A DNA stretch of 64,000 bases from Brevundimonas naejangsanensis (GCF_003627995.1 NZ_CP032707.1:2594501-2658500); one strand, 5' to 3'; shown: positions 26,746 to 37,897, counted from the first letter of the stretch. The notes: a model not told the origin generated them from the sequence alone. Numbers and translations: made by a program.

Positions 26746-28056
26746 TTAACGTGCGTCGTGGACGATGCGGCCCGAAACGACGGTGAGCAAGACCTTCCCT
26801 TGCAGTCGCCGCCCATCAAAGGGCGAATTCTTCGATTTGGAGCGAAGCGTCGCGGCGTCGATCACCACCGGCGCCCCCGCGTCGAACAGCACCAGATCGG
26901 CGGGCGCCCCTTGCGACAGCTCACCAGCCTCCAGCCCCAGCAGGGCTGCGGGCCCCTGCGTCATCGGCCGCAGCACGTCCAGCAGGTCGACGCCGTATTC
27001 GTGGTGCAGCGTCAGGGCGGCGGGCAGCAGGGTCTCAAGACCCACTGCGCCCGGCTGGGCCTCGGCGAACGGGCGGCGCTTGTTCTCGGCCGGTTCGGGA
27101 CAGTGGGCCGAGGTGATGACGTCGATCAGGCCGTCGCGCACCGCCTCGACCAGGGCCTGCCGGTCGCTCTCGGCGCGTAAGGGCGGGTCCAGCCGGTAGA
27201 AGGTGCGGTAGTCGCCGATGTCGATTTCGTTGAAGCACAGGTGATTGATCGAGGCCGAGGCCGCGACCTCCAGCCCGCGCGCCCGAGCGCGGGCCAGCGT
27301 CTCCAGCGCGCCCTCGGTCGAGATCTGGTCGATCAGGAAGCGCGCGCCGGTCTGCTCGACCAGGGCCAGATCGCGCTCCAGCTGGATGCGCTCGGCGATG
27401 GCGGGCGCGCCCGACAGGCCCAGCCGGGTCGCCAGTTCGCCCGAGGTCGCCACCGCGCCTTCCGACAGCCACGGCTCGGTCGGGCGGCAGGCGATAAGGG
27501 CGTTGAACGAAGCGGCGTAGCTCATGACCCGTTGCAGGGTGCGGGTGTTGCGGATCACCCGGTCGCCGTCGGTGAAATAAAGGGCGCCCGCCTCGTGCAT
27601 CAGGCCGATCTCGGCCATGCGCTCGCCGTCGCGGGCTTGCGTGGCCGCGCCCGCCGCGCGGACGTGGACCAGATCGAGGGCGGCACCGCGCCGCTGGATG
27701 TGGTCGATCATCGCCGGGTCGTCGATGGCCGGATCGGTGTCGGGCTGGACGACGATAGTGGTGACGCCGCCCGCCGCCGCCGACAGGCTGGCCGACTTCA
27801 ACGTCTCCTTGGGTTCATTGCCCGGCTCGCCGGTCTTGACCCGAATGTCGATCAGGCCGGGCGCCAGGCAGCGGCCCTCGGCGTCTATGATCTGCACGCC
27901 CTCAGGGCGTTGGGTGGCCTGGCCGTGGATGACCTCGACGATGCGGCCGTTCGCGATCAGGACCGCGCCGGGGCCGTCATAGTCGCTGGCCGGGTCCAGC
28001 AGGCGGGCGTTGACAATGGCCAGAGCCTTGGGGGCGATAGGTTGAGCGGCGGTCAT
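26746..28056 (-). CDS. Dihydroorotase homologue, probably non-catalytic (PyrC'/PyrX type)
   Basis: A 436-aa amidohydrolase-fold protein resembling class I dihydroorotase ([34 protein letters not shown]). The metal ligands are missing. The His-x-His pair after the first strand reads RVK, the later His-Val-Ser region reads DQIST, and the Asp-His-Ala-Pro-His block reads SAHCPEP. Known relatives lacking these residues (Pseudomonas PyrC') are structural partners of PyrB in a dodecamer, while a separate enzyme makes dihydroorotate. It overlaps pyrB by 4 bases. The open frame extends upstream to 28347 but within pyrB, so I use ATG 28056. Confidence 0.9.
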   Translation of the reverse strand: MTAAQPIAPKALAIVNARLLDPASDYDGPGAVLIANGRIVEVIHGQATQRPEGVQIIDAEGRCLAPGLIDIRVKTGEPGNEPKETLKSASLSAAAGGVTTIVVQPDTDPAIDDPAMIDHIQRRGAALDLVHVRAAGAATQARDGERMAEIGLMHEAGALYFTDGDRVIRNTRTLQRVMSYAASFNALIACRPTEPWLSEGAVATSGELATRLGLSGAPAIAERIQLERDLALVEQTGARFLIDQISTEGALETLARARARGLEVAASASINHLCFNEIDIGDYRTFYRLDPPLRAESDRQALVEAVRDGLIDVITSAHCPEPAENKRRPFAEAQPGAVGLETLLPAALTLHHEYGVDLLDVLRPMTQGPAALLGLEAGELSQGAPADLVLFDAGAPVVIDAATLRSKSKNSPFDGRRLQGKVLLTVVSGRIVHDAR

Positions 28057-29036
28057 GCGGCGCCTCCCGCGCGGCGGTGGGCGAGGGCGGCCAGAACGGC
28101 CATGCGGGCGGCGACGCCCATCTCGACCTGATCCTGGATCAGGGAGACGCTCAGATCGTCGGCTACGTCGGAATCGATCTCCACGCCCCGGTTCATCGGG
28201 CCGGGGTGCATGACCTTGGCGTTCGGCGCAGCCCAGGCCAGCTTCTCGCGGTCCAGACCCCAGAAGCGGAAATACTCGCGCGTCGAAGGGATCAGAGCGC
28301 CCGCCATCCGCTCCAGCTGAAGGCGCAACATCATTACGACATCGCAACCGGCCAGACCCTCCTTCATGTCGTGGAAGACCTCGCAGCCCCAGCGGTCGGC
28401 GTCGCCGGGCACCAGCGTCGGCGGTCCGATCAACCGCACCCGCGCGCCCATCATCTGCAGCAGGGCGACGTTCGAGCGCGCCACGCGGCTGTGGGCGATG
28501 TCGCCGCAGATGGCGACCGTCAGCCCGCCCACATCGCCAAAGGCGCGGCGGATGGACAGCAGGTCCAGCAGGGCCTGCGTCGGGTGTTCATGCCTTCCGT
28601 CGCCCGCGTTGACGACGGCGCAGCCCACCTTCTGCGACAGCAGGTCCACCGCGCCGGAAGACGCATGGCGCACGACCAGAATCTCCGGCTTCATGGCGTT
28701 CAGCGTCACGGCGGTGTCGATCAGGGTCTCGCCCTTCTTCACCGAGGACGAGGCGACCGGCATGGTCACCACGTCGGCGCCCAGACGCTTGGCCGCGATC
28801 TCGAAAGAGGAGCTGGTCCGCGTCGAGTTCTCGAAGAACAGGTTCACGACCGTCTGACCGCGCATCAGGTCGACGCCCTTGGCCGATTGTCGGTTGAAGT
28901 CGACGAAGGCGTCGGCCAGGTCCAGCAGCGCCAGAGCCGCGGGCGGGTTCAGATCGCCTGCGGCCAGGAAGTGATCGCGGGGGAACGGCGTAAGCCGTTC
29001 CTGGATGAGTTCGGTGACGGGAGCGGCTTGGGTCAT
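28053..29036 (-). CDS. pyrB: Aspartate carbamoyltransferase catalytic chain
   Basis: A 327-aa ATCase making N-carbamoyl-aspartate in pyrimidine synthesis. The carbamoyl-phosphate motif is [13 protein letters not shown], the 80s-loop region [13 protein letters not shown] is intact, and [19 protein letters not shown] and the C-terminal [12 protein letters not shown] are present. No pyrI is adjacent; the overlapping dihydroorotase-like gene suggests the PyrB-PyrC' holoenzyme form. ATG 29036 ([10 protein letters not shown]) is preferred over an upstream opening at 29210 that lies in the neighbouring gene. Confidence 0.95.
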   Translation of the reverse strand: MTQAAPVTELIQERLTPFPRDHFLAAGDLNPPAALALLDLADAFVDFNRQSAKGVDLMRGQTVVNLFFENSTRTSSSFEIAAKRLGADVVTMPVASSSVKKGETLIDTAVTLNAMKPEILVVRHASSGAVDLLSQKVGCAVVNAGDGRHEHPTQALLDLLSIRRAFGDVGGLTVAICGDIAHSRVARSNVALLQMMGARVRLIGPPTLVPGDADRWGCEVFHDMKEGLAGCDVVMMLRLQLERMAGALIPSTREYFRFWGLDREKLAWAAPNAKVMHPGPMNRGVEIDSDVADDLSVSLIQDQVEMGVAARMAVLAALAHRRAGGAA

Positions 29037-29059
29037 CGAGACGCCGCTATAGGCGGGAC

Positions 29060-29983
29060 TCAGGCCAGATGGAATAGCAGCAGGGCCATCGGGATGCCGA
29101 TCACCGAGAATACCGTGGTCGCCGCGATGATCCCGGCCATCAGCGGCGCGTCCCCGCCCATCTGTCGCGCCAGCACATAGGCCGAGGCCGCGCCGGGCGC
29201 CGAACCGCACAGCAGGGCGATTCCCTGCGCTGTCTCATCGCCGCCGTAGAGGCGCGCCAACTGCCACATGGCCAGGGGCGTCACGATCATCTTGACCACG
29301 ACCACGACGCTGACCGTCACCCGCGTGCGCGCCAGTTCGCGGAAGCTGAGGCCTGCGCCCGCCACGATCAGGCCCAGCGGCAGGGCGGCTGATCCCAGCA
29401 GTTGCAGCGTCTCGGCCACGCCCGGCGGCTTGGGCGCGCCCGAAAAGTTCAGCGCCAGCCCCAGCAGACAGGCCAGCAGGATGGGGTTGGACATCATCGC
29501 CCGGAACAGGGCCTTGGGCGAGGCGCCGCGCTGGTCCGCGCCCCATTTGGCCAGGACGACGACGCTCAGAATGTTGCTGACCGGGATCATGGCGGCGATG
29601 ACCACGGCGGCTAGGCCCACGCCTTCCGGCCCGAAGGTGGCCTGAACGACGGGCAGGAAAACAAAGCTGTTCCAGCGGATCATGCCCTGAAACACGCTGG
29701 TGTAGGCCGGGCCGCTGAGGGGCAGCAGGGGCTTGGACAGCAGGGTCAGGGTCGAGATGATGATGGATACGGTGACGGCGGCGGCGCCCGCCGCGCCCGC
29801 GGCCGATCCCGACAGGTCAGCGTTCCAGATCGCCGGGATCAGGAAGCCGGGATAGAGGACATTGATGGCCAGCTTCTCGATGGGCCGCCAGGCGGCGTCG
29901 GGCAGATAGTCTGATTTCTTCAGGCCATAGCCGAGCGCCAGCAGCAGGAAGACCGGCAGGACGCCCGCGAGAATGGCCGCCAT
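29060..29983 (-). CDS. AEC-family transporter (auxin efflux carrier-like)
   Basis: A 307-aa membrane protein with about ten helices in two halves. It has [20 protein letters not shown] at the start, [13 protein letters not shown], and the second half [13 protein letters not shown]...[23 protein letters not shown] members move small carboxylates or amino-acid derivatives; the substrate is unknown. It sits between ruvX and pyrB on the same strand, 2 and 23 bases away, so it may be co-transcribed. Confidence 0.87.
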   Translation of the reverse strand: MAAILAGVLPVFLLLALGYGLKKSDYLPDAAWRPIEKLAINVLYPGFLIPAIWNADLSGSAAGAAGAAAVTVSIIISTLTLLSKPLLPLSGPAYTSVFQGMIRWNSFVFLPVVQATFGPEGVGLAAVVIAAMIPVSNILSVVVLAKWGADQRGASPKALFRAMMSNPILLACLLGLALNFSGAPKPPGVAETLQLLGSAALPLGLIVAGAGLSFRELARTRVTVSVVVVVKMIVTPLAMWQLARLYGGDETAQGIALLCGSAPGAASAYVLARQMGGDAPLMAGIIAATTVFSVIGIPMALLLFHLA

Positions 29984-29984
29984 C

Positions 29985-30449
29985 TCAGGGGCGCAGCCGG
30001 TCCAGCGCGCCTTGCAGGATCCAGGCGGCGGCGGTGCGGTCCACCACGTCGGCGCGGCGCTTGCGGGTCAGGTCCAGCTCGTCGATCAGGAAACGCTCGA
30101 CCGCCGTGGTCGACAGCCGCTCGTCCTGAAAGGCCACGTTGACCGGCCGGAACCGCTCCAGGTTGCGGGCGAAGGCGCGGCACGACTGGGCACGCGGCCC
30201 CTCTGTCCCGTCCATGTTCAGCGGCAGGCCGATGATCAGGGCCGAGACCTTGCGTCCGTCCATGATCTTGAACAGGCGCTCGGCGTCCTGGGTGAATTTG
30301 GTCTTGCGGATCAGCTCCAGCGGGCTGGCGATGATGCGCCCGGCGTCGGAGGCGGCGACGCCGATGGTGTTCTCGCCCAGATCCAGACCCAGCCAAGGGG
30401 TGTTGGGCGGGCAGGCGGCGGACAGGTCGAAGAGATCGAAGACAGGCAC
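29985..30449 (-). CDS. ruvX: Putative pre-16S rRNA nuclease / YqgF-RuvX
   Basis: A 154-aa RNase H-like protein of the YqgF family. It has WLGLDLGENTIGVAASD (first acidic strand), ALIIGLPLNMDGTEGPRAQ, FQDERLSTTAVERFL with the second Asp-Glu, and a third acidic cluster ADVVDRTAAAWILQ. It processes 16S rRNA 5' ends in E. coli and has been proposed as a Holliday resolvase. It is followed by the AEC gene after one base. Confidence 0.93.
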   Translation of the reverse strand: MPVFDLFDLSAACPPNTPWLGLDLGENTIGVAASDAGRIIASPLELIRKTKFTQDAERLFKIMDGRKVSALIIGLPLNMDGTEGPRAQSCRAFARNLERFRPVNVAFQDERLSTTAVERFLIDELDLTRKRRADVVDRTAAAWILQGALDRLRP

Positions 30450-30502
30450 AGCCGGGCGTTAGGGCCTGCGGCGGCGCGTGTCAAAGCGCGCGACCTTTAC
30501 TA

Positions 30503-30533
30503 CCGCTCATCCCGGCGGACGCCGGGGTCCAGT
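30503..30533. repeat. Palindromic REP-like repeat, copy A3
   Basis: CGCTCAT flank, core CCCGGCG-GA-CGCCGGG, then GTCCAG. It is the inverted partner of 30579-30613 and of the same family as 2468-2496 and 2822-2850. Relative to those copies, one stem pair is changed on both strands (G:C for C:G), keeping the hairpin. Confidence 0.85.
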
Positions 30534-30578
30534 AAGAGCATCGCGCGCGACGCTGCGCGGGTACGTTTGCCGCGAAAG

Positions 30579-30613
30579 CACTGGATTCCGGCGTCCGCCG
30601 GGATGAGCGGGAG
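30579..30613. repeat. Palindromic REP-like repeat, copy A4
   Basis: CTGGAT flank followed by TCCGGCG-TC-CGCCGGG and ATGAGCG. It is inverted relative to copy A3, about 45 bases away, so the two could form a long hairpin (REPIN-like doublet). It lies just beyond the stop of the small HTH gene. Confidence 0.85.
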
Positions 30614-30621
30614 AGGAGGGC

Positions 30622-30921
30622 TCAGATGTCGTCATCCCCGACCGGCCCGCCTTCATTTTCCAGGCGGCGGATGGAACGGACCTCCTTGCGCGTGAACTTC
30701 AGCCGCACGCCTAGGCCGCCGTCGTCCTCGCTCAGGAACACGGCGCCGCCTTCTTCCAGCGCGGCTTGCAGACGGCTGCGCGCCTCCTCTCCGGGGTCGA
30801 TGTTCTCGCGCTCGAAGCTCGCCAGGGCTTCGAGCGTCAGGCCGGCCAGACGGGCCACATGCTCGCGCGGCCATTGCACCAGGGCGCGGGCGGCGCGGGC
30901 TTGGGGGCCGGTGATCTTCAT
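30622..30921 (-). CDS. Small XRE-type helix-turn-helix protein
   Basis: A 99-aa protein. The N-terminal half ([36 protein letters not shown]) has the helix-turn-helix pattern of small XRE/Cro-like regulators, and the C-terminal half carries [16 protein letters not shown], seen in many alphaproteobacterial XRE proteins. It is probably a DNA-binding regulator with unknown target. GGAGAC lies upstream of ATG 30921. It diverges from gatC (171-base gap). Confidence 0.8.
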   Translation of the reverse strand: MKITGPQARAARALVQWPREHVARLAGLTLEALASFERENIDPGEEARSRLQAALEEGGAVFLSEDDGGLGVRLKFTRKEVRSIRRLENEGGPVGDDDI

Positions 30922-31092
30922 GGCGGCGTCTCCTGTGGTCGGAGTCCCATATTTAGGCGCCGTCCGCGCCTGCGACAGGGGGCGTTTGGCCGCAATGGCC
31001 GAGCCGGCTGTCCCCCTGCGCCCAAATCCTTGTCGAAGCGGCGTCGAAACGCTAATCCCGCCCCCTTAGACTCTCATGCTTTGGAGGGCCGC

Positions 31093-31380
31093 ATGGCCAT
31101 CGACGCCGCGACGGTGCGCAAGGTTGCGCATCTCGCCCGCATCAAGACCCCCGAGGATCGCCTGGAGCCGCTGGCCCAGGAGCTGAACGGCATCCTGAAG
31201 TGGATCGAACAGCTGGACGAGGTGGACGTGCAGGGCGTCGAGCCGATGACCTCCAACGTGTCCCAGCCGCTGCGCCTGCGCGACGACGTCGTCACCGACG
31301 GGAACAAGGTCGCCGACGTCCTGTCCAATGCACCCAAGTCCGCCGACGGCTTCTTCGTCGTGCCCAAGGTCGTGGAGTAA
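31093..31380 (+). CDS. gatC: Glu/Asp-tRNA amidotransferase subunit C
   Basis: A 95-aa GatC ([18 protein letters not shown] ... [22 protein letters not shown] ... LRDDVVTDG) that wraps and stabilises GatA in the GatCAB complex. A GGAGGG ribosome site precedes ATG 31093. First gene of gatCAB, 3 bases before gatA. The complex converts misacylated Glu-tRNA-Gln and Asp-tRNA-Asn to the amidated forms. Confidence 0.95.
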   Translation: MAIDAATVRKVAHLARIKTPEDRLEPLAQELNGILKWIEQLDEVDVQGVEPMTSNVSQPLRLRDDVVTDGNKVADVLSNAPKSADGFFVVPKVVE

Positions 31381-31383
31381 GTC

Positions 31384-32862
31384 ATGACCGATCTGACCAA
31401 ACTGACGCTGACGGACGCCGTCGACGGCCTGAAGGCCAAGACCTTCTCGTCCGAGGAACTGACCCAGGCCTTCCTGTCGAACATCGAGGCCTCCAACCCG
31501 ACGCTAAACGCCTATATCGAGGTGACGGCGGACAAGGCGCTGGAACAGGCGCGCGCGTCCGACGCCAAACTGGCCAAGGGCGAGGGCGGGGCGCTGGAAG
31601 GCGCGCCGCTGGGCATCAAGGACCTGTTCTGCACCGAGGGCGTGCAGACGACCGCCGCCTCCAACATGCTGCGCGGCTTCGTCCCGCCGTATGAATCGAC
31701 CGTCACCGCCAATCTGTGGCGCGACGGAGCGGTCATGCTGGGCAAGCTGAACATGGACGAGTTCGCCATGGGCTCGTCCAACGAGACCTCGGCCTTCGGC
31801 CCGGTGAAGAACCCGTGGAAGTCCAGGGGCTCGAACGCCGACCTGACGCCGGGCGGCTCGTCCGGCGGTTCGGCCTCGGCCGTGGCGGCGGACCTTTGCC
31901 TGGCCGCGACCGCCTCGGACACCGGCGGCTCGATCCGCCAGCCCGCCGCCTTCACCGGCACCGTGGGCATCAAGCCGACCTACGGCCGCGCCAGCCGCTA
32001 CGGCATGGTGGCCTTCGCCAGCTCCTTGGACCAGGCGGGGCCGATCGCCAAGACGGTCAAGGATTCGGCCCTGCTGCTGAACTCCATGTGCTCGTTCGAC
32101 GCCAAGGACTCGACCAGCCTCGACGTCCCGACCCCCGACTGGACCCAGTCGGTCGGCCAGTCGGTCAAGGGCCTGCGCATCGGCGTGCCCAAGGAATACG
32201 TCCTCGACGGCATGCCCGCCGAGATCCAGAAGCTGTGGGAGCAGGGTGTCGAGTGGCTGAAGGCCGCCGGCTGCGAGATCGTCGAGATCAGCCTGCCGCA
32301 CACCAAATACGCCCTGCCGACCTACTACATCGTGGCCCCGGCCGAGGCGTCGTCGAACCTGGCGCGCTATGACGGCATGCGCTTCGGCCATCGCGCCGAA
32401 GAGTTCACTTCGCTGGACGACCTTTATGCGACCTCGCGCGCCGAGGGCTTCGGCAAGGAGGTCCAGCGCCGCCTGACCATCGGCGCCTATGTGTTGTCGG
32501 CGGGCTTCTATGACGCCTACTACGTCAAGGCGCTGAAGGTGCGTCGCCGCATCGCCCAGGACTTCGACAACGTCTGGGGCCAGGTGGACGCCATCCTGAC
32601 GCCGTCCACCCCGTCGGCCGCCTTCGCCATCGGCGACAAGCAGATCGACCCCCTGACCATGTATCTGAACGACGTCTTCACGGTGACGACCAACCTGGCC
32701 GGCCTGCCGGGCATCTCTGTCCCCGCCGGCCTCAGCGCCGACGGCCTGCCGCTGGGCCTTCAGGTCATCGGCAAGGCCCTGGATGAAGCGACCGTCTTCC
32801 AGGTCGCGGGCGCCCTCGAAGACGCGGCGGGCTTCGTCGCCAAGCCGGACCGTTGGTGGTGA
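31384..32862 (+). CDS. gatA: Glu/Asp-tRNA amidotransferase subunit A (amidase)
   Basis: A 492-aa amidase-signature enzyme that releases ammonia from glutamine. The Ser-cisSer-Lys triad is in place: the catalytic Lys early in [10 protein letters not shown], the amidase signature [19 protein letters not shown], and the Ser nucleophile in [12 protein letters not shown]. It is second in gatCAB and ends two bases before the gatB ATG. Confidence 0.97.
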   Translation: MTDLTKLTLTDAVDGLKAKTFSSEELTQAFLSNIEASNPTLNAYIEVTADKALEQARASDAKLAKGEGGALEGAPLGIKDLFCTEGVQTTAASNMLRGFVPPYESTVTANLWRDGAVMLGKLNMDEFAMGSSNETSAFGPVKNPWKSRGSNADLTPGGSSGGSASAVAADLCLAATASDTGGSIRQPAAFTGTVGIKPTYGRASRYGMVAFASSLDQAGPIAKTVKDSALLLNSMCSFDAKDSTSLDVPTPDWTQSVGQSVKGLRIGVPKEYVLDGMPAEIQKLWEQGVEWLKAAGCEIVEISLPHTKYALPTYYIVAPAEASSNLARYDGMRFGHRAEEFTSLDDLYATSRAEGFGKEVQRRLTIGAYVLSAGFYDAYYVKALKVRRRIAQDFDNVWGQVDAILTPSTPSAAFAIGDKQIDPLTMYLNDVFTVTTNLAGLPGISVPAGLSADGLPLGLQVIGKALDEATVFQVAGALEDAAGFVAKPDRWW

Positions 32863-32864
32863 GC

Positions 32865-34358
<1,494 letters not shown>

Positions 34359-34508
34359 TTTAAGGTTTGTTCTTGGGGGCTGCGGCCCCCAAACCCCCGG
34401 CTGGTCGCTAACGCTCGCGACGCGGTCGCTCGCTGCTTGAGCGACAGGATGCGCGTGAATGGCCGGGCTGCGTCGGGTCGAGAAGGCGGGGCCTTCTGAC
34501 CGCAGCCA

Positions 34509-34551
34509 CAAAAAAGGCCCCGGAGAGCAATCTCCGGGGCCTCTTCTTTGC
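34509..34551. terminator. Bidirectional hairpin terminator between gatB and RcnB-like gene
   Basis: AAAAAAGGCCCCGGAGA (A-run then stem) pairs with TCTCCGGGGCCT followed by CTTCTTT. A 13-bp stem with A-run on one side and T-rich on the other serves both gatB (plus) and the converging gene (minus). A second hairpin without a T-run, TTGGGGGC-TGCG-GCCCCCAA, lies at about 34374-34393. The rest of this 206-base gap shows no gene. Confidence 0.82.
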
Positions 34552-34564
34552 GATCTGTCTGCGC

Positions 34565-35554
34565 CTACCAGTACCAGGCGTCGCGGATCACCTCGATGAT
34601 GTAGCCGTCGTAGTCGTCGATCAGATAGATCGAGTTGTCGACATAGACCCATCGCGTGCCCGGAGGCGGATAGCCCAGACCGTAGGTCCGCCAGTCCTCG
34701 ACCCGATAGCGCCAGAAGATGTCCGGCAGGTACTGGCCGACGTACCATTGGCGGTTCCAGTAGCTGCGCGGGACGCTGTAGTAGCCGTAGCCCGGCGCGA
34801 AGTAGAAGCCGAGCCGCACGCCGTTCCAGCCCCGGAAGCGCCGGTCGTTGCGCCACCAGTCATTGCGATGACGTTGGTTCCAGTCGCGGCGCCACTGGTC
34901 GCGGTTCCAGCGGTTGTGGAAGTCGCGATAGTCGCGATCGCCGTTCCACTGGTTGGGCCGGTCCGGACGGCCAGGGCGGTTGGGCCGCTGATCGGGGCGC
35001 TGGGCGCCGGGGCGATCCGGTCGGTTCCAGTCGGGGCGATCAGGGCGGCCGGCGCCGGGCCGAGCGCCGTCAGGACGGCCGTCAGGACGAACGCTGTCAG
35101 GACGTCCGGGGCGGTTCCAGTCCGGCCGATCAGGCCGGTCAGGCCGCGATTGATCGGTGCGGGCAGGACGGTCGGGCCGGGCCGCCTCGGGCGGCCGATC
35201 CGGGCGGTCGGGCCTGTTCGGCCGTTCGGCCTGTTCGGGCCGTCCCGGACGATCGGGGCGCTGGGCGTCGGGGCGGTCCGGGCGGTTCCAGTCGGGGCGC
35301 TGCGGCCGCTGATCCTGCTCGGCGGGGCGGGCTTCTGAGCGCTCGGGACGTCGCTCCATGCGCGGCTCTTCCTGGCGCTGGCGCGGGCTGACGGCCATGT
35401 CGCCGCGCTCGCGCTGCGGCTGGCCTCGGCGTTCCCCGCGGCGCGGGCCGTCTTCCTGCGCCTGGGGCTGGTCCTGGGCCAGAACGGCCAGGGGCGCCGC
35501 GGCGGGCACGAGGAAGCTGGCGGCCGCCGCGAACATGAGGAGAGAACGTTTCAT
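34565..35554 (-). CDS. RcnB-family secreted protein with long Arg/Pro/Asp-rich region
   Basis: A 329-aa protein. A signal peptide (MKRSLLMFAAAASFLVPAAAPLAVLA) leads into about 200 residues of low-complexity R/P/D/Q/N repeats (RPDRPDWNRP and variants), then a C-terminal RcnB domain (YFAPGYGYYSVPRSYW ... GTRWVYVDNSIYLIDDYDGYIIE). E. coli RcnB is a periplasmic Ni/Co homeostasis protein; alphaproteobacterial relatives are mostly uncharacterised, so metal function is not assured. I chose ATG 35554 because it starts the signal peptide and has GGAGAG-like bases near. A paralogue follows upstream. Confidence 0.82.
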   Translation of the reverse strand: MKRSLLMFAAAASFLVPAAAPLAVLAQDQPQAQEDGPRRGERRGQPQRERGDMAVSPRQRQEEPRMERRPERSEARPAEQDQRPQRPDWNRPDRPDAQRPDRPGRPEQAERPNRPDRPDRPPEAARPDRPARTDQSRPDRPDRPDWNRPGRPDSVRPDGRPDGARPGAGRPDRPDWNRPDRPGAQRPDQRPNRPGRPDRPNQWNGDRDYRDFHNRWNRDQWRRDWNQRHRNDWWRNDRRFRGWNGVRLGFYFAPGYGYYSVPRSYWNRQWYVGQYLPDIFWRYRVEDWRTYGLGYPPPGTRWVYVDNSIYLIDDYDGYIIEVIRDAWYW

Positions 35555-35661
35555 GGTCTTGATCCTCGCACGCCCGGATCGGGCGGCTTGAACGTACAAA
35601 TGAGCCTCTGGCCATGAACTGCGGCTGAACGACGATCGCAGAGCGAGGTCATAAAAGAAAC

Positions 35662-35690
35662 CCCGCAAGACAGCGTCTTGCGGGGCGAGG
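35662..35690 (-). terminator. Terminator of the second RcnB-like gene
   Basis: On the minus strand CCCCGCAAGAC-GCT-GTCTTGCGGGG is followed by TTTCTTTT: an 11-bp stem with T-run, placed 23 bases beyond the stop at 35713. Confidence 0.87.
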
Positions 35691-35712
35691 CGAAACCTCT
35701 GGACGAAGCTTC

Positions 35713-36237
35713 TTAATAGATGTCGCTGAGCACGCTGGCGATCAGGCCGGTGGCGACGGCGATCAGCAGGATGTCATTGCCCGCATAGACGTAGCGATAG
35801 CCGCGCGGCGCGGGCCTCAGGCCGTAGAAGTAGGGGTCGTCGACGTAATAGGAGCGGTAGGCCGGCGGCAGATAGGCCCCCGTGCGCCAGCGGTAGCCGT
35901 AGTAGCGCGGCTCGACCCGGTAATAGCCGTAGTTCGGCGCGTACCAGTAGCCGTTCCGGGCGCCGCGATAGTCGCGATACTCGGGACGGTGACGCCACCA
36001 GTCGCGGTTTTCACGGCTCCAGCGTTCATAGCGGCGCTGATCCTGACGCCATTCGCGACGGTCGTCGCGGCGGTCCTGGCGCCATTCACGGCGGCTTTCC
36101 CGCCACTCACGACGGTCGTCGCGGCGATCCTGGCGCCACTCGCGGCGATCACCGCGATCCTGCGCCTGGGCCAGCATGGGGGCGGCCGTGGTCGCCATGG
36201 CGAGGGCGACGACGGCGGCCTTGGTCAGGCGGTTCAT
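35713..36237 (-). CDS. RcnB-family secreted protein with Arg/Asp repeats
   Basis: A 174-aa paralogue of the preceding gene. It has a signal peptide ([25 protein letters not shown]), three to four copies of a [14 protein letters not shown] repeat (about residues 30-65), then the RcnB domain ([19 protein letters not shown] ... [21 protein letters not shown]) and a hydrophobic end. The charged repeat should be helical or disordered. ATG 36237 is preferred over an upstream opening at 36282. It has its own terminator, so it is transcribed separately from its neighbour. Confidence 0.82.
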   Translation of the reverse strand: MNRLTKAAVVALAMATTAAPMLAQAQDRGDRREWRQDRRDDRREWRESRREWRQDRRDDRREWRQDQRRYERWSRENRDWWRHRPEYRDYRGARNGYWYAPNYGYYRVEPRYYGYRWRTGAYLPPAYRSYYVDDPYFYGLRPAPRGYRYVYAGNDILLIAVATGLIASVLSDIY

Positions 36238-36384
36238 CTTGCAAACTCCATCCAAGAGACGAAATCCCTGTCTGAGATCCACCCTCGTCCCCGCTGAATG
36301 AACCGTCGCTGAACCGATCTGTCAGCTTGCGCGCGCGGCGGGGCGTGCTCAGATAAGCCGTTGTCGCCGCGACTGGAGGACGTC

Positions 36385-37104
36385 ATGACCGCTCCGATCG
36401 AGCTCTGGTACTGGCCCACGCCGAACGGCTGGAAAATCTCGATCGCGCTGGAGGAGATGGGCCTGCCCTATGTGCTGCGGCCCGTGAACATCGGGGCGGG
36501 CGAGCAGTTCGTCCCGGCCTTCCAGGCGATCAGCCCCAACGGCCGCATGCCCGCCATCGTCGACCCGGACGGCCCCGGCCGGGCGCCGCTGTCCATCTTC
36601 GAATCCGGCGCCATCCTGCAATATCTGGGACGCAAGTCCGGGCGCTTCTATCCCGCCGACGAACGCGGCCGGGTCGAGGTCGACCAGTGGCTGTTCTGGC
36701 AGGTCGGCGGCCTGGGGCCGATGGCGGGCCAGACCCATCACTTCCGCCAATACGCCCCCGCCATGACCAAGGATCAGCGTCACCTCGCCTATGGGGTGCA
36801 GCGCTACACCCGGGAGACCAACCGCCTCTACGGCGTCCTGGACCGGCGGCTGGCCGACCGGCCCTATGTGGCGGGCGACTATTCCATCGCCGACATGGCC
36901 ATCTGGCCCTGGATCCTGCCCCAGGCCCAAGGGCAGGATCTGTCGCACTTCCCGCATGTGGCCGATTGGGTGAAACGGGTCGGCGAACGCCCGGCGGTGC
37001 AGAAGGGCCGCGCCCTGGGCGCCGAACTGCGCGCCGACCTGAGCGCTTCGGGCGCGGCGGCCGAGGCGGCGCGCAAGGTGCTGTTCGGCCAGACGGCGCG
37101 TTAA
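36385..37104 (+). CDS. Glutathione S-transferase family protein (YfcG/Nu-class-like)
   Basis: A 239-aa GST: thioredoxin-like domain IELWYWPTPNGWKISIALEEMGLPYVLRPVNI, the cis-Pro region NGRMPAIVDPD, ESGAILQYLG, and an all-helical C-domain with DYSIADMAIWPWI. The YWPTPNGWK start with Asn after Pro is typical of YfcG/Ure2-like GSTs that act as disulfide-bond oxidoreductases. The specific substrate is unknown. GGAGG lies before ATG 36385. Confidence 0.9.
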   Translation: MTAPIELWYWPTPNGWKISIALEEMGLPYVLRPVNIGAGEQFVPAFQAISPNGRMPAIVDPDGPGRAPLSIFESGAILQYLGRKSGRFYPADERGRVEVDQWLFWQVGGLGPMAGQTHHFRQYAPAMTKDQRHLAYGVQRYTRETNRLYGVLDRRLADRPYVAGDYSIADMAIWPWILPQAQGQDLSHFPHVADWVKRVGERPAVQKGRALGAELRADLSASGAAAEAARKVLFGQTAR

Positions 37105-37181
37105 CGCTAACTTCAACCCAGCGATATTTGAATAGGCGTCCGATAGCGGGGTCAGAACGACCGCGCGAGGGAGGATTGCTG

Positions 37182-37484
37182 ATGACCCCGCTGGATCACG
37201 CGCTGGAAGCGCACGACACGCCGGCCCTGCCGCTGCCCACGCCGGGCATGGACGGCGACGCCCTGTTCCGCCTGGGACTGGCCTATTCGAGCGGGCTGGA
37301 CGGATGCCCCATCGATCGGGTGTCGGCCCATATGATCTTCAACCTGGCGGCCATGAGGGGCTCGGTCGAGGCGCGGGCCTATCGCCGCGACCTCAGCCTG
37401 GAGATGGAGCACGACGAGATCGCCGAGGCCCAGCGCGCGGCGCGGCGCTGGATCGACGCCGGTTCCTCGAACCTGGCGGCCTGA
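37182..37484 (+). CDS. Sel1-like repeat short protein, unknown function
   Basis: A 100-aa cytosolic protein. The segment GDALFRLGLAYSSGLDGCPIDRVSAHMIFNLAAMRGSVEARAYRRDL resembles a degenerate Sel1/TPR pair. The C-terminus is amphipathic (EMEHDEIAEAQRAARRWI). Strong ribosome site GGGAGG before ATG 37182. No enzyme motif; role unknown. Confidence 0.75.
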   Translation: MTPLDHALEAHDTPALPLPTPGMDGDALFRLGLAYSSGLDGCPIDRVSAHMIFNLAAMRGSVEARAYRRDLSLEMEHDEIAEAQRAARRWIDAGSSNLAA

Positions 37485-37572
37485 GGGGACGTCGAACGCC
37501 CCTCGGCGTCTGGACCGGACGGCGGCGGCGGGGTATGCACCCCGCGAGTTCCCCGTCCGAAGGATTCCGTCC

Positions 37573-37878
37573 ATGCTCGCTCGCATCTATCGCCCGGCCA
37601 AGACCGCGATGCAGTCCGGCAAGGCCAAGGCGCGCGACTGGCGCCTGGAGTTCGAGCCCGCCTCGGCCCGCACCATCGATCCGCTGATGGGCTGGACCAG
37701 CTCGAGCGACATGAACGGCCAGGTTCGCCTGACCTTCGAAAGCAAGGAAGAAGCGGTCGACTACGCCGAACGCCACGGCATCCCCTTCCGCCTGCACGAG
37801 CCGAACGAGGCGCCGGTCATCATCAAGGCCTACGCTGACAACTTCGCCACCAACCGCAAGCAGTCCTGGACCCACTGA
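37573..37878 (+). CDS. NADH dehydrogenase accessory subunit, NDUFS4-like (ETC complex I)
   Basis: A 101-aa protein of the ETC_C1_NDUFA4/NDUFS4 family: ARIYRPAKTAMQSGKAKARDWRLEFE ... DPLMGWTSSSDMNGQVRLTFESKEEAVDYAERHGIPF ... YADNFATNRKQSWTH. Alphaproteobacterial complex I carries this supernumerary subunit, equivalent to the mitochondrial 18-kDa subunit. It is alone, away from any nuo operon, and 19 bases upstream of tRNA-Arg. Confidence 0.9.
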   Translation: MLARIYRPAKTAMQSGKAKARDWRLEFEPASARTIDPLMGWTSSSDMNGQVRLTFESKEEAVDYAERHGIPFRLHEPNEAPVIIKAYADNFATNRKQSWTH

Positions 37879-37897
37879 GGTTCGACTGCCTTCCAAG

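Noticed and set aside
28057-28347. Upstream extension of the dihydroorotase-like frame
   Set aside because: It lies wholly inside pyrB on the same strand in another frame; the ATG overlapping the pyrB stop is the natural start.
37101-37115. CtrA-like site TTAA-N7-TTCA before the Sel1-like gene
   Set aside because: One half-site is imperfect and single matches of this short motif are expected by chance; no other site supports it.
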